A stretch of 37,762 nucleotides of DNA from positions 1 to 37,762 of the forward strand of contig JAJYAW010000001.1 of the NCBI GenBank assembly GCA_021779335.1. The letters are read 5' to 3'. Under the pieces are notes generated by a model. It saw nothing but the letters and a program-made list of their open reading frames with translations. It searched no databases and had not been told where the DNA came from. The DNA is from Myxococcales bacterium (lineage in GTDB: Bacteria > Myxococcota > Myxococcia > Myxococcales > Anaeromyxobacteraceae). A program made the translations under genes and the position numbers. Positions within the stretch are counted from its first letter, which is position 1, and every line of letters starts with the position of its first letter. Shown piece after piece: positions 24,034 to 33,142 of this stretch.

Positions 24034-25329
24034 CTAGTCCGCGCAGCCTGCGCCCATCTTGGAGCGCAGCACGTCGGACTTGAGGAGGAAGGCGCCGTCC
24101 GAGACCACGGTCTCGCCGCCGGCGAGCCCCGAGGTCACCTCGATCCAGTCGAGGCTGGCGCGCCCGGTCCGGACGGGTCGCCTCATGTAGTACTCGCCCT
24201 GGCGGTGGACGAACACGAAGGAGCGCCCCTCGTCGGTCAGGACGGCGGCGCGCGGCAGCGCCAGCGCCTCCTCCTCGCCCGGCAGGTAGAGCTGCACCGC
24301 GGCGAACATCCCCGAGCGGAGCTTCCCGGCCGGGTTCTTCACCGCGATGCGCACCTTCACCGTGCGGGTCTTCTCGTCCATGGTCGGTCCGACGAGGTCG
24401 ACGGTCCCCGGGAAGACCTCCCCAGGGAACGCCTTCACGGTCACGCCGGCGCGCAGGCCCCCCTGCTCGCTCGCCACCACCCGGGCGAGCTGGTCCTCGT
24501 AGAGATCCGCCCAGAGCCAGAGCTCCGAGAGGTCGCCCACCGTCAGGATCGACCGGTCGGGCCGGACCAGCTCGCCCGGGACCGCGTGCATCTCGAGGAC
24601 GACGCCGGCCGACGGCGCGCGCAGCACGAGCGCCCCGCGCCCGGCGGTGCCGCCGCGCCCGGGGATCGCGTCCACCTCGGCCGTCGAGAGACCGAGCCGG
24701 ATGAGCTTCTCCCGGGCCGCCCGGGTCCGGATCTCCGCCGCCTCGTCATCCGACCTGGCCTGGAGCCACTCCTTCTCCGACGCGATCTTCTCCTGCCGCA
24801 AGGCCTCGGCCCGCTCGGCGGTGCGCCGCGCCAGCTCCAGGGCCCCGCGCGCCTCCAGGTACTGGCTCTGCGCCTCGCCGAGCGCCACGCTCTCCAGCTC
24901 CACCAGCGCCGCGCCGGCCCGCACGCGCTGGCCCAGGCTCACCCGGACGGCCCGGACCATGGCCTCGGTGCTCGGCGCGAGGTGCGTCACCCGCCGCTCG
25001 TCGAACCGGATCTCCCCGGTGAGCGGGAGCGGCGCCTCCAGCTTGCGGCGCGCCGCCACGGCGGTCTTCACCAGGCCGTCGTCGAGCATGGCCCTGGGGA
25101 CGCGGGCCACGCCGACCTGGTAGCGGCACTCGTCGCACTCGAAGGTCTTCTTGCCGTGCTCGCAGGACTGGCCGAGCAAGACCTCCGCGGGCTGGTCGAG
25201 GTCGGAGACCTTCGCCTCGGCGGCCGCTGGCGGGGCCGCGGGAGCGGGAGCGGGAGCGGGGGCCGTGGCCCCCTGGCAGCCGAGGGCGAAGGTGAGGAGG
25301 GCGAGCAGCGTCGGGATGGTGCGGTTCAT
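24034..25329 (-). CDS. czcB: CzcB-type periplasmic adaptor lipoprotein with Cys/His domain
   Basis: 431 residues. The leader ends in LLTFALGC, a lipobox. After an Ala/Pro linker comes a cysteine-rich element, CEHGKKTFECDECRYQVGV (about residues 56-74), with three Cys and a His able to bind zinc. Such an element is found in some CzcB proteins but not in general adaptors. The rest is a membrane-fusion protein: barrel-sandwich hybrid halves, a coiled-coil hairpin rich in Arg/Glu (about 150-220) and LVGPTMDEKTRTVKVRI of the beta-barrel. It bridges CzcA and CzcC and probably hands metal to CzcA. The start overlaps the czcC stop by 4 bp. Confidence 0.92.
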   Translation of the reverse strand: MNRTIPTLLALLTFALGCQGATAPAPAPAPAAPPAAAEAKVSDLDQPAEVLLGQSCEHGKKTFECDECRYQVGVARVPRAMLDDGLVKTAVAARRKLEAPLPLTGEIRFDERRVTHLAPSTEAMVRAVRVSLGQRVRAGAALVELESVALGEAQSQYLEARGALELARRTAERAEALRQEKIASEKEWLQARSDDEAAEIRTRAAREKLIRLGLSTAEVDAIPGRGGTAGRGALVLRAPSAGVVLEMHAVPGELVRPDRSILTVGDLSELWLWADLYEDQLARVVASEQGGLRAGVTVKAFPGEVFPGTVDLVGPTMDEKTRTVKVRIAVKNPAGKLRSGMFAAVQLYLPGEEEALALPRAAVLTDEGRSFVFVHRQGEYYMRRPVRTGRASLDWIEVTSGLAGGETVVSDGAFLLKSDVLRSKMGAGCAD

Positions 25330-26564
25330 GGCAGCTCCAGTCCGGCCAGCGCGGCGAGATCACCGCAGGCGTTCTGCATGTCGAGGAGGAGGTCGAGGTA
25401 CTCGCGGCGGGTGTCGACGAGGACGCGGCGGGCGTCGATGACGTCGAGGAGGCCGGTCTCCCCGAGCTCGAAGGCGCGACCGAGGGTGCGCACCGAGCCC
25501 TCTGCGCGCGGCAGGATCTCCTCCCGGAAGCGGCGCGTCGACGCCTGGCCGGCGGCGCAGCCGCTCCAGGCGTCCGAGAGGCCAGCCGTCAGCTCGCGGG
25601 AGGTGGCGTCGAGCCGGGCCCGCTCGCCCGCCTCGGCGGCCTCGGCCTGCCGGATCCTCCCCTGGTTCCAGTTCCAGAGCGGGAGGGTGACGGTGGCCGT
25701 GACGGTGCTGGCCGTCCGGTCGAGCTCCTCGACGCGCGCCGCCCCGAGGGAGAGCCTGGGCAGGCGCTCCCACCGCTCGGCGCTGACCTCCTCGGCGGCC
25801 GCCTGGAGGCGGGCCCTGGCGGCCTGGACGACCGGGCTCGACGCCAGCACGCGCTCCTCGAGCTCCGCGAGCGGGGGGAGCGGGAGCGGCGCCGCCAGAT
25901 CGGCCTCGACGCGTCCGACCGGCGCAGCCAGCCAGGTCGAGAGGCGCCGCCGCCGGGCGTCGGCGGCCGCGCGCGCACCCTCCACCGAGCTTCGCAGCCG
26001 CTCCAGCTCGATCTCGACCCGGGGCACCTCGGTGGGCCGCCCCTCCCCGCGCTCGGCCCGCCGCCGGACGAGCGCGGCGAGCTGGGCGGCCTGGCCGGCG
26101 AGCTCCTCTCCCGCCTCCACCACGGCCTGATCGTGGACCGCCGCCACGAAGGTCCGGCGCAGCTCCCGGACGACCTGGGCGCGCACCGCCCTGGCGTCCT
26201 GGTGGGCGCCCTCCTGCGCGGCCCGCGCGGCCGCCACGCGGGAGCCGCGGGTCGCCAGGAACTCGAGCGGCAGCTCGATCGAGGAGCCCCGCTCCCCGCG
26301 GGCGGCGCCCCCGTCGCGCGGTCGCCCCACGCCGGCTGCGACGCCGAAGACCGGGTTCGGGATCGCCCCGGCCGTGGAGACGGCGCCCGCGGCGCCCCGC
26401 TCGCGAGCGGCGGCCTCCAGCAGGAGGGGGTGGCGGTCCACAGCAGCGGCCACGTCTGGCCAGCGGAGGACCGGGACTGGGTCGGAATCGGCGGCCGCAC
26501 CGGCGGCCGGCAGGGCCAGGGCGAAGACGAGCAGGCAACGCCTGCTCCTGCGAGAGGTGTTCAC
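25326..26564 (-). CDS. czcC: CzcC-type outer-membrane efflux protein
   Basis: 412 residues from a GTG start (26564). It gives a signal peptide (NTSRRSRRCLLVFALALPAAGAAA) and has a purine-rich site 5 nt before; no ATG nearby would. The helical TolC/OEP body shows internal duplication: DVAAAVDRHPLLLEAAARE in repeat one and LEERVLASSPVVQAARARLQ in repeat two. Long Ala/Glu/Arg helices follow, ending with LGETGLLDVIDARRVLVDTR. It is the outer-membrane exit duct for the CzcBA pump. It lacks the lipobox of the second outer-membrane factor at 27166-28602. Confidence 0.88.
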   Translation of the reverse strand: MNTSRRSRRCLLVFALALPAAGAAADSDPVPVLRWPDVAAAVDRHPLLLEAAARERGAAGAVSTAGAIPNPVFGVAAGVGRPRDGGAARGERGSSIELPLEFLATRGSRVAAARAAQEGAHQDARAVRAQVVRELRRTFVAAVHDQAVVEAGEELAGQAAQLAALVRRRAERGEGRPTEVPRVEIELERLRSSVEGARAAADARRRRLSTWLAAPVGRVEADLAAPLPLPPLAELEERVLASSPVVQAARARLQAAAEEVSAERWERLPRLSLGAARVEELDRTASTVTATVTLPLWNWNQGRIRQAEAAEAGERARLDATSRELTAGLSDAWSGCAAGQASTRRFREEILPRAEGSVRTLGRAFELGETGLLDVIDARRVLVDTRREYLDLLLDMQNACGDLAALAGLELP

Positions 26565-26682
26565 GTGAACCTCGTGGCGAGCGTGCGGCGCGACGCCAGC
26601 GCGGCCTGAAGGCCGTGCTGGGTGCGCGGGGCGCAGGATGAGCGGGAGCCGCGCCCGTTCGACGCGGCGGCGACGTGCTCTG

Positions 26683-27009
26683 CTACGAGTGGATGGGCGG
26701 CCGGTGCGGCGGCGTCGGCTCGTGGAGCGACGCGAGCGCGTCCGGCGCGGCGGGGAGGCCTGCCGCGACCACCGAGCTGGCGGGCGCCGCTCCGGCGCGT
26801 CCCAGCGCCACGGCCTGCGAGGCGCAGCAGTTGCAGTGGTGCTGGGTGGCGCCGCAGCCGTGCTCGTCCCCCTGGTCGCCCAGGTCGCCGTGGTCGGCGT
26901 CCGAGTGGGCCAGGTGGCCCGACGTCGCGAGGTGGACCGCGGTCTCGACGACCTCGCCGAGCCCCGGGGCCGCCCCGACCGCCAACCACATGACCAGCAG
27001 GAGCCGCAT
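26683..27009 (-). CDS. CzcI-like small His/Cys-rich exported protein
   Basis: 108 residues from ATG 27009, chosen because it starts a signal sequence (MRLLLVMWLAVGAAPGLG). The mature part has HLATSGHLAHSDADHGDLG and EHGCGATQHHCNCCASQ, two His/Asp/Cys clusters suited to metal binding. A Pro/Ala tail follows, ending in HEPTPPHRPPIHS. Small exported His-rich proteins (CzcI and relatives) precede czcCBA in several bacteria and modulate induction; this one is placed the same way, 118 bp before czcC. Sequence identity to CzcI cannot be judged here. Its start has no ribosome site, but a promoter-like pair lies just upstream. Confidence 0.6.
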   Translation of the reverse strand: MRLLLVMWLAVGAAPGLGEVVETAVHLATSGHLAHSDADHGDLGDQGDEHGCGATQHHCNCCASQAVALGRAGAAPASSVVAAGLPAAPDALASLHEPTPPHRPPIHS

Positions 27010-27018
27010 CGAGCGCGC

Positions 27019-27047
27019 ACGATACCGATTCGGCCCGGGGCGCGCAA
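27019..27047 (-). promoter_or_regulatory. Promoter-like -35/-10 pair for the czc operon
   Basis: On the minus strand TTGCGC, 17 bp, TATCGT. The -10 ends 9 nt before the CzcI-like ATG, so the message would be nearly leaderless, consistent with the missing ribosome site. In GC-rich DNA a chance match is possible. Confidence 0.3.
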
Positions 27048-27165
27048 AGGAGGACGCCGGCCTGGCGCGCCCCGGTCGCGGCGCGGGCCAGGGGCCGGTG
27101 GTCCCTCGACGACGGCGACCTGATGATGGCTCCCGCATGGCTCCCTCTCCAGGACGAGGTGCTCC

Positions 27166-28602
27166 TCAGCGTTCTGCGGCCTCTCCCCACCCGCCGCCCA
27201 GCGCCTTGACCAGGGCCACGGCCGCTGCCGCCCGCTGGCCTCGCGATCGGACCACGGCGCGGTCGCGCTCCAGCGCCACCGCCTCCGCCACCACCACCGG
27301 CAGGTAGCTGACGAGCCCGTGCTCGTACCGGCTGCGCGCCATGCTCGCCTGGGCGCGAGCGGCGGCCGCGGCCGCCTGGAGCCGCAGGTGCTCCTCGGCG
27401 AGCCAGGTCTGGGCGGCCAGGCCGTCCTCCACCTCGGCGAGCGCCGAAAGCACGACCTCCCGGTAGCGCGCCACCGCCTCGTCCCAGCCGGCCCGTGCGC
27501 CGCGCTCGTTGGCGTGCAGCAGGCCGCCCTGGAAGAGCGGCAGCGTGAGCGAGCCGCCCAGCGCCCAGAAGAGGCTCGGCGCGGTGAAGAGGCTGGCCAC
27601 CTCGACGCCCTGGGTCCCTCCGCCGGCCCCGAGGCGGAGCGAGGGGTAGAAGGCCGCCTCGGCCAGCCCGACACCGGCGTTGGCGGCCGCCATGCGCCGC
27701 TCGGCCGCGCCCACGTCGGGGCGCCGCTCCAGGAGCTGCGAGGGGAGCCCCGGCGGCAGCGGCGGCGGCTCCGGCGGCGGCGGCCCCTCGGCCAGGCGGA
27801 AGACCGGGGCCGGCTGGCCGGTCAGGACGGCCAGGGCGTGCTCGAAGCGGGCGCGCGCCAGGGCGTTGGGCGGGAGGAGGGCCTCGGCGGACCGGAGCGA
27901 CGTGTCGGCCTGCGCCACGTCGAGGTCGGAGACGATCCCCGCGTCCCGCCTGGCCTTGACCACCTCGAGCGCCCCCCGGTACCCGTCCACGGTCGCGGTG
28001 AGGAGGCGCCGCTCGTCGTCCAGCGCCCGCAGCGCGAAGTAGTCGGCCGCCACCTCGGCCGCGAGCGCCAGCCGGACCGACTCCAGGTCGGCGGCCTCTG
28101 CCTCCTCCCGTGCCTGGGCCGACTCCACCTGGCGCCGCACCCGGCCCCAGAGGTCCAGCTCCCAGCCCAGGTCGAACGGGACGGTGAAGGCGTCGTAGGT
28201 GAAGCTCCTGCCCGCGGCCACGCCCGTCGTCGAGAGGGGGCGCTCCGCCGAGTCGTGCTGGCGCGTGGTCGACGCCGCGACGCCGATGCGCGGGAACAGC
28301 CCCGAGCGGGCCACGTCACCCGCCGCGCGCGCCTGGCTGAACCGGGCGGCGGCGGCCTTGAGCCGCTGGCTCCCGTCGACGGCCAGCCGCTCGAGCCGGT
28401 CGAGCTCGGGGTCCCCGAAGACCAGCCACCACTCGCCGCGGGGCTGTCGATCCCCGGGCGCCGCCACCTTCCAGGCGCCGCCCCCCGCGAACGCTTCGGG
28501 CATCCGGTCGACGGCGTCCGGCCGCACGTACTCCGGACCCACCGTGCAGGCGGCCAGGAGCGCGCCCGCCAGCAGGGAGGTGGCCAGCGCCGGGGAGCTC
28601 AT
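27166..28602 (-). CDS. Outer-membrane efflux lipoprotein, NodT family
   Basis: 478 residues; ATG 28602 overlaps the adaptor stop by 4 bp. The lipobox LLAACTVGPEYVRP is the classic start of NodT/OprM factors. Next comes EWWLVFGDPELDRLERLAV, then the two OEP repeats with FDLGWELDLWGRVRRQVESA and RRPDVGAAERRMAAANAGVG, both strong family marks. It is the outer-membrane duct of the second tripartite pump. The order adaptor-duct on the minus strand after the RND gene shows a single operon with the genes at 28599-32986. The exported compound is not evident. Confidence 0.93.
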   Translation of the reverse strand: MSSPALATSLLAGALLAACTVGPEYVRPDAVDRMPEAFAGGGAWKVAAPGDRQPRGEWWLVFGDPELDRLERLAVDGSQRLKAAAARFSQARAAGDVARSGLFPRIGVAASTTRQHDSAERPLSTTGVAAGRSFTYDAFTVPFDLGWELDLWGRVRRQVESAQAREEAEAADLESVRLALAAEVAADYFALRALDDERRLLTATVDGYRGALEVVKARRDAGIVSDLDVAQADTSLRSAEALLPPNALARARFEHALAVLTGQPAPVFRLAEGPPPPEPPPLPPGLPSQLLERRPDVGAAERRMAAANAGVGLAEAAFYPSLRLGAGGGTQGVEVASLFTAPSLFWALGGSLTLPLFQGGLLHANERGARAGWDEAVARYREVVLSALAEVEDGLAAQTWLAEEHLRLQAAAAAARAQASMARSRYEHGLVSYLPVVVAEAVALERDRAVVRSRGQRAAAAVALVKALGGGWGEAAER

Positions 28603-29783
28603 CGCCCGCCCTCCGCGGCCGGCTCCGCGGCGATCCGCACCACCGCGCCGGCAGCCAGGGCGTCCGAGGGGTTGAGGATCACTGCGTCCCCCGCGGAGAC
28701 TCCCGAGAGGAGCTCGACGGTTCGCCCGAAGTCGCGCCCGAGCCGGACGGACCGAAGCTCGACGCGGCCGTCCTTCCCGACCACCCCGACGCGTGGCCCC
28801 TCCTCGCGGAAGAGCAGCGTGTTGGCGGGAAGGGTGAGCGGCGCAGGTCGCCGCCCGCCGAGGAGCCTCGCCTCGGCGTAGCCACCGGGGAGGATGTCGC
28901 CGAGAGCATTGGCGAGCTCGAGCTCCACCAGCAGCGTCCGAGACTCCGGGGAGAGGGCCCCGGCGCTGCGCGCCACCACCGCCGGGAGGGCCTTCCCGCC
29001 CAGCTCGGGCAGCAGCACCTCGGCCGGCTGGCCTGCGGCGACGCCCGCCGCCCAAGCCTGGGGCACCCGAAGGGAGACGCGCAGCGTGCCGGCCTGGACG
29101 ACCCGGAAGAGCTCCCGCCCGCCCCCGCCGGTCACCAGATCCCCCACGTCGACGCGCCGGGACGTGACGATCCCCGCGAAGGGCGAACGGATGAGGGTGA
29201 ACGCCCTGAGCTGCTCGAGCCTCCTCACGTTGGCCAGGGCGGCGTCGCGCGCCGCCGTCTTGACCGCCAGGTCCCCTCCGCGCTCCGCCACCTCCTGATC
29301 GCTGACGCTCGGGGTGCCGGCCAGCCCCTGGTAGCGGCCCGCCGTGTTGGCCGCGAGCGCCAGGGCGGCCTCGGCCTGGGCGGCCTCCTGGCGACCCCGG
29401 GCGAGCTCCTGGTCCAGCTCCGGACTCTCGAGCTCGGCGAGCAGGCTCCCTGCGGCGACGTGCCCCCCGATGTCCGTGGTCCACCGCCTCACGTAGCCGC
29501 TCGCCCTCGCCACGATGGAGGCCTCGAGGAGCGGCTTGATCTCCGCCGGGAAGGCGGGTGGCGTGGCCGGCTTGCCGGGCTTGGGCGAGACCACCCGGAC
29601 GACTGCGACCGCGAGCTCGCGGCGCTCGGCCGTCAGCGCGACCCGCGCGCGCCACCGCGGGAAGGCGCCGGCCAGGGCGCCGGCGACCACGGCCACGGCC
29701 ACGGCCACGACGAGGACGGCACGGCGACCGCCGGGCGTGGCGGGTGGCGTCGGAGCTGGCTCGACGGAAGGGGGGCGGAGCAT
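28599..29783 (-). CDS. RND efflux periplasmic adaptor (HlyD/AcrA family)
   Basis: 394 residues, an uncleaved N-terminal hydrophobic helix (about 23-42, AVLVVAVAVAVVAGALAGAF). The adaptor body has EASIVARASGYVRRWTTDIGGHV as the first lipoyl half and a helical hairpin of about 70 residues rich in Ala/Glu/Arg. The second lipoyl half is AFTLIRSPFAGIVTSRRVDVGDLV, followed by the beta-barrel and membrane-proximal domains. No Cys/His metal element of the CzcB type is present, unlike the adaptor at 24034-25329. It links the HAE-1 pump to the NodT duct. The gene follows the pump gene by 8 bp. Confidence 0.92.
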   Translation of the reverse strand: MLRPPSVEPAPTPPATPGGRRAVLVVAVAVAVVAGALAGAFPRWRARVALTAERRELAVAVVRVVSPKPGKPATPPAFPAEIKPLLEASIVARASGYVRRWTTDIGGHVAAGSLLAELESPELDQELARGRQEAAQAEAALALAANTAGRYQGLAGTPSVSDQEVAERGGDLAVKTAARDAALANVRRLEQLRAFTLIRSPFAGIVTSRRVDVGDLVTGGGGRELFRVVQAGTLRVSLRVPQAWAAGVAAGQPAEVLLPELGGKALPAVVARSAGALSPESRTLLVELELANALGDILPGGYAEARLLGGRRPAPLTLPANTLLFREEGPRVGVVGKDGRVELRSVRLGRDFGRTVELLSGVSAGDAVILNPSDALAAGAVVRIAAEPAAEGGR

Positions 29784-29791
29784 GGCGGGCC

Positions 29792-32700
29792 TCAGGCTTC
29801 GGCAGGGGGATTGCTGACGGTGCGGGGGGTGGCGGCGCTGCGGTGGAGCGCCGCGAAGACGGCCGGGACGAGGTAGAGCGTCGCCACGGTGGCGACGGCG
29901 AGCCCCCCGATGACGGCGCGCCCGAGCGGAGCGTTCTGCTCACCCCCATCACCGGTCCCCAGCGCGATGGGCACCATCCCGACGATCATCGCCAGGGCCG
30001 TCATGAGGACCGGGCGCAGGCGGCCCGTGCCGGCCTCCCACGCCGAGGCGACCGGATCCAGCCCTCGCCGGAGGTTGGCGCGTGCGAAGGTCACCACCAG
30101 GACCGAGTTGGCGGTGGCCACCCCCAGGCTCATGATGGCGCCCAGCAGCGCGGGCACGCTGAGCGGGGTGAGGGTGAGATAGAGACCCCAGGCCACCTCG
30201 GCCAGCGCGGCCGGGAGCGCCGAGACGATGATCAGCGGATCGGTCCAGCTCTGGAAGTTGATGACGAGCAGGAGGTAGGCCAGGACCACTGCGGCGGCCA
30301 ACCCGAACCCCAGGCCAGAGAAGCTGGAGCGCATGGTCTCGGCCTGGCCGCGCACGGTCAGGTACGATCCCGGAGGAAGCGCCTGCCTGGCTTGCGCGAG
30401 GAGCGGCGCCATGTCGTCGAGCACGCCGCCCAGGTCGCGGCCTGCCACGCCGCCGTAGACGTCGATGACGGGCTGGATGTCCCGGTGGGAGAAGACTGGC
30501 GGGACGGAGGTCCTCCCGATGGTGGCGACGCCGCCGAGCAGCGGGACGTCGGCCTCCCCGGCCCGGCTCACCCCAACGGGGAACGCCTGGAGCGCCTCGA
30601 TCGAGTCCACCTCGACCTGGGGCACGTGCGTGTTGACGAGGTACTGGACCCCGTTGCGCGGATTGAGCCAGTAGGCCGGCTGGGCCTGGCTGCTCCCGCT
30701 GAGGCCGAGGAGGAGCGAGCTGGCGACGTCCCGCGCGGTCAGCCCCATGCCGGACGCCTTGAGCCGGTCCACCGCGACCCGGAGCCTCGGGAGGTCGGCC
30801 GGCTGCTGGACGCGCACGTCCACCGCCCCATCCACCTCGCGGAGCCGCTCGACGAGCCGCTGGGCCACCGCCCGGCTCCTCGCCTGGTCCCGCCCCACGA
30901 TCTGGACATCGAACGGCGCGGGCAGCCCGAAGTTGAGCGTCTGGCTCACGATGTCGGCCGGGAGGAAGTAGAAGGTGGTCCCCGGGAAGGCCCCGAGGAG
31001 CCGGGAGCGGAGCCGCCGTGCGTACCCCTCGGTGGATCGGTGGCCCGGCCGGAGGGAGACCAGCACGTCCGCGTCGCCGGTGCCGACGAGCCCGTTGTCG
31101 ATGTAGGTGAGCGGTATTCCCCCCGATGGGATCCCGATGTTGTCGAGGATGCCGGCCACCTCGCCGGGGGGCAGCTCCTCCCGGATCACCCGCTCGACCT
31201 CATCGGTGAGGCGCGCTGTCTCCTCGATCCGCGTGCCGGTGGGGGCGCGCAGGTGGAGCCGGAGCTGTCCGGTGTCGACCGACGGGAAGAAGTCCCGGCC
31301 GAGCCAGGGCACCAGCAGGGCCGTTGCCGCGAGGAAGGCGAGGGCGCTCCCCAGGGCCAGCCGGCGGTGGCGCAGCACCGCGGAGAGCGAGCGAGCGTGG
31401 CCGTCGCGCAGCCGGGCGAAGCCGCGCTCGAAGGCGGCCTGGGCGGCCACCAGGGGCCGCAGCCACGGCCGCAGCGGCGCGGCGGCCCCGGCGGGCTGGC
31501 CGTGGCCGGCACCCCGGTAGAACCACGCCACCAGCGTCGGGACGAGCGTCCGCGAGAGCGCGTAGCTGGCCAGCACCGCGAAGATCACCGCCTCCGCCAG
31601 CGGGACGAAGAGGTACCGCGCGGTTCCGGTCAGGAAGAACATCGGCACGAACACGACGGCGATGCAGAGGGTGCCGACGAAGGTGGGCAGCGCGATCTCC
31701 TGGGCCCCGTCCAGGATGGCCTGGACGGTCCCCTTCCCCTGGTCGAGGTGGCGGTGGACGTTCTCGATGGTGACGGTGGCGTCGTCGACCAGGATGCCCA
31801 CCGCCAGGGCCAGCCCGCCCAGCGTCATGAGGTTGATGGTCTCGCCGAGCGCGTGGAGGGTGAGGATGGAGGCCAGCACCGAGAGGGGGATCGAGAGGGC
31901 GATGATGAAGGTGCTGCGCCAGGAGCCGAGGAAGAGGAGCACCATGGCCGCGGTGAGGAGGGCGGCGATCAGCCCCTCCACGACGACGCTGCGGATGGCG
32001 GCGCGGACGAAGACCGACTGGTCTGCGAACTCCCGCACCTCGAGCCCCGGCGGGAGCCCGGCCAGGATGCGGGGCATGGCGGCCTTGACCCCGCCGACCA
32101 CGTCGAGCGTGGAGGCGGCGCCGCTCTTCAGGATGGTGAGCAGCACGCCGCGGACCCCATCGAGCCTGACCACGTTCTGCTGCGGCTCGGCCCCGTCGTG
32201 GACGTGGGCCACGTCCCGCACCAGGATGGTCGCCCCGTCCACCGTGCGGACGGGGAGCTCGTTCATGGCGTCCAGGACCTCCGGGCTGCTGTTGAAGGCG
32301 ACGTCGTACTCGGTCGGGCCGATCTTGGCGGTGCCGCTGGGCAGGATGAAGCTCTGGGCGTTGACGGCGTTGACCACGTCGAGCGGCGTGAGGCGCCTGG
32401 ACTTCAGCGCCGCCAGGTCCAGGTCGACGGTCACGTTGCGGGCCTTCCCGCCGTACGGGTACGGGACGGAGGCGCCCTTGACGTTGGCCAGCCCGATGCG
32501 GACCTGGTTGAAGGCCAGGTCCTGCAGCTCCTGCTCGGAGAGCTTCCTGCTGGCGAGGCTGTACTGGAGGATGGGGACCGTCGAGGCGCTGTAGCGGATG
32601 ATGATGGGAGGCGCCTGGCCGGGCGGGAGGCGGCGCAGGATGGCCTGGCCGCTCGCGGTGACCTGGGCCACGCCCGCGTCCACCGAGCCGCCGGGCTGGA

Positions 32701-32986
32701 GGAAGACCTTGATGACCCCGGCGCCGCCGTAGGAGGTCGACTCGGTGTGCTCCACGCCGTCCACGGTCGAGCTGATCATCCGCTCGTGGTTGTAGACGAT
32801 GCGCTGCTCGATCTCCTGGGCGCTCAGGCCGTTGTAGAGCCAGATGACGCTGACCACCGGGATGTCGACGCTCGGGAAGATGTCCGTCGGCATGCGCAGC
32901 AGGACGACCGGGGCCGAGAGCAACAGGAGCAAGGCGCCCACCACGAAGGTGTAGGGCCTGCTCAGCGCGAGGCGGACGATCCACAT
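29792..32986 (-). CDS. HAE-1 type RND multidrug efflux pump
   Basis: 1064 residues. ATG 32986 is chosen because it starts the family N-terminus MWIVRLALSRPYTFVVGALL; the frame is open further upstream but has no pump sequence there. Other marks are RMPTDIFPSVDIPVVSVIW, GAGVIKVFLQPG and helix 4 GGLALAVGILVDDATVTIENVHRHL with the double Asp relay of drug pumps. This differs from the single-Asp form in czcA. Twelve helices and two large loops are present. It would expel hydrophobic or amphipathic compounds by proton exchange with the adaptor and duct encoded behind it. Operator copy c lies 35 bp upstream of its start. Confidence 0.94.
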   Translation of the reverse strand: MWIVRLALSRPYTFVVGALLLLLSAPVVLLRMPTDIFPSVDIPVVSVIWLYNGLSAQEIEQRIVYNHERMISSTVDGVEHTESTSYGGAGVIKVFLQPGGSVDAGVAQVTASGQAILRRLPPGQAPPIIIRYSASTVPILQYSLASRKLSEQELQDLAFNQVRIGLANVKGASVPYPYGGKARNVTVDLDLAALKSRRLTPLDVVNAVNAQSFILPSGTAKIGPTEYDVAFNSSPEVLDAMNELPVRTVDGATILVRDVAHVHDGAEPQQNVVRLDGVRGVLLTILKSGAASTLDVVGGVKAAMPRILAGLPPGLEVREFADQSVFVRAAIRSVVVEGLIAALLTAAMVLLFLGSWRSTFIIALSIPLSVLASILTLHALGETINLMTLGGLALAVGILVDDATVTIENVHRHLDQGKGTVQAILDGAQEIALPTFVGTLCIAVVFVPMFFLTGTARYLFVPLAEAVIFAVLASYALSRTLVPTLVAWFYRGAGHGQPAGAAAPLRPWLRPLVAAQAAFERGFARLRDGHARSLSAVLRHRRLALGSALAFLAATALLVPWLGRDFFPSVDTGQLRLHLRAPTGTRIEETARLTDEVERVIREELPPGEVAGILDNIGIPSGGIPLTYIDNGLVGTGDADVLVSLRPGHRSTEGYARRLRSRLLGAFPGTTFYFLPADIVSQTLNFGLPAPFDVQIVGRDQARSRAVAQRLVERLREVDGAVDVRVQQPADLPRLRVAVDRLKASGMGLTARDVASSLLLGLSGSSQAQPAYWLNPRNGVQYLVNTHVPQVEVDSIEALQAFPVGVSRAGEADVPLLGGVATIGRTSVPPVFSHRDIQPVIDVYGGVAGRDLGGVLDDMAPLLAQARQALPPGSYLTVRGQAETMRSSFSGLGFGLAAAVVLAYLLLVINFQSWTDPLIIVSALPAALAEVAWGLYLTLTPLSVPALLGAIMSLGVATANSVLVVTFARANLRRGLDPVASAWEAGTGRLRPVLMTALAMIVGMVPIALGTGDGGEQNAPLGRAVIGGLAVATVATLYLVPAVFAALHRSAATPRTVSNPPAEA

Positions 32987-33020
32987 GGTGAACCCAACCT
33001 GCGCCTCGGCGCCATGGACT

Positions 33021-33040
33021 CCATTGACCCCAGGCAACCG
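33021..33040 (+). promoter_or_regulatory. Six-copy near-palindrome operator, copy c
   Basis: CCATTGACCCCAGGCAACCG, TTG-N8-CAA, in the 156-bp divergent gap: 35 bp from the HAE-1 pump start and 103 bp from the ferredoxin start. It may govern both. Confidence 0.55.
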
Positions 33041-33142
33041 GCGTCGATTCTCGCCGCCGAGCGTCCTCCGCTGGAGTCTACTGGTGCCCTGCCCAGGGCC
33101 GCGGCCTCCCGCCGCACCCCGGCCGGCAGCGAGGAGCACGCC

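Noticed and set aside
20860..26130. Very long open frames opposite the czc genes and the HAE-1 pump
   Set aside because: They are antisense shadows produced by GC-biased third positions, with Arg/Gly/His-rich translations and no domains.
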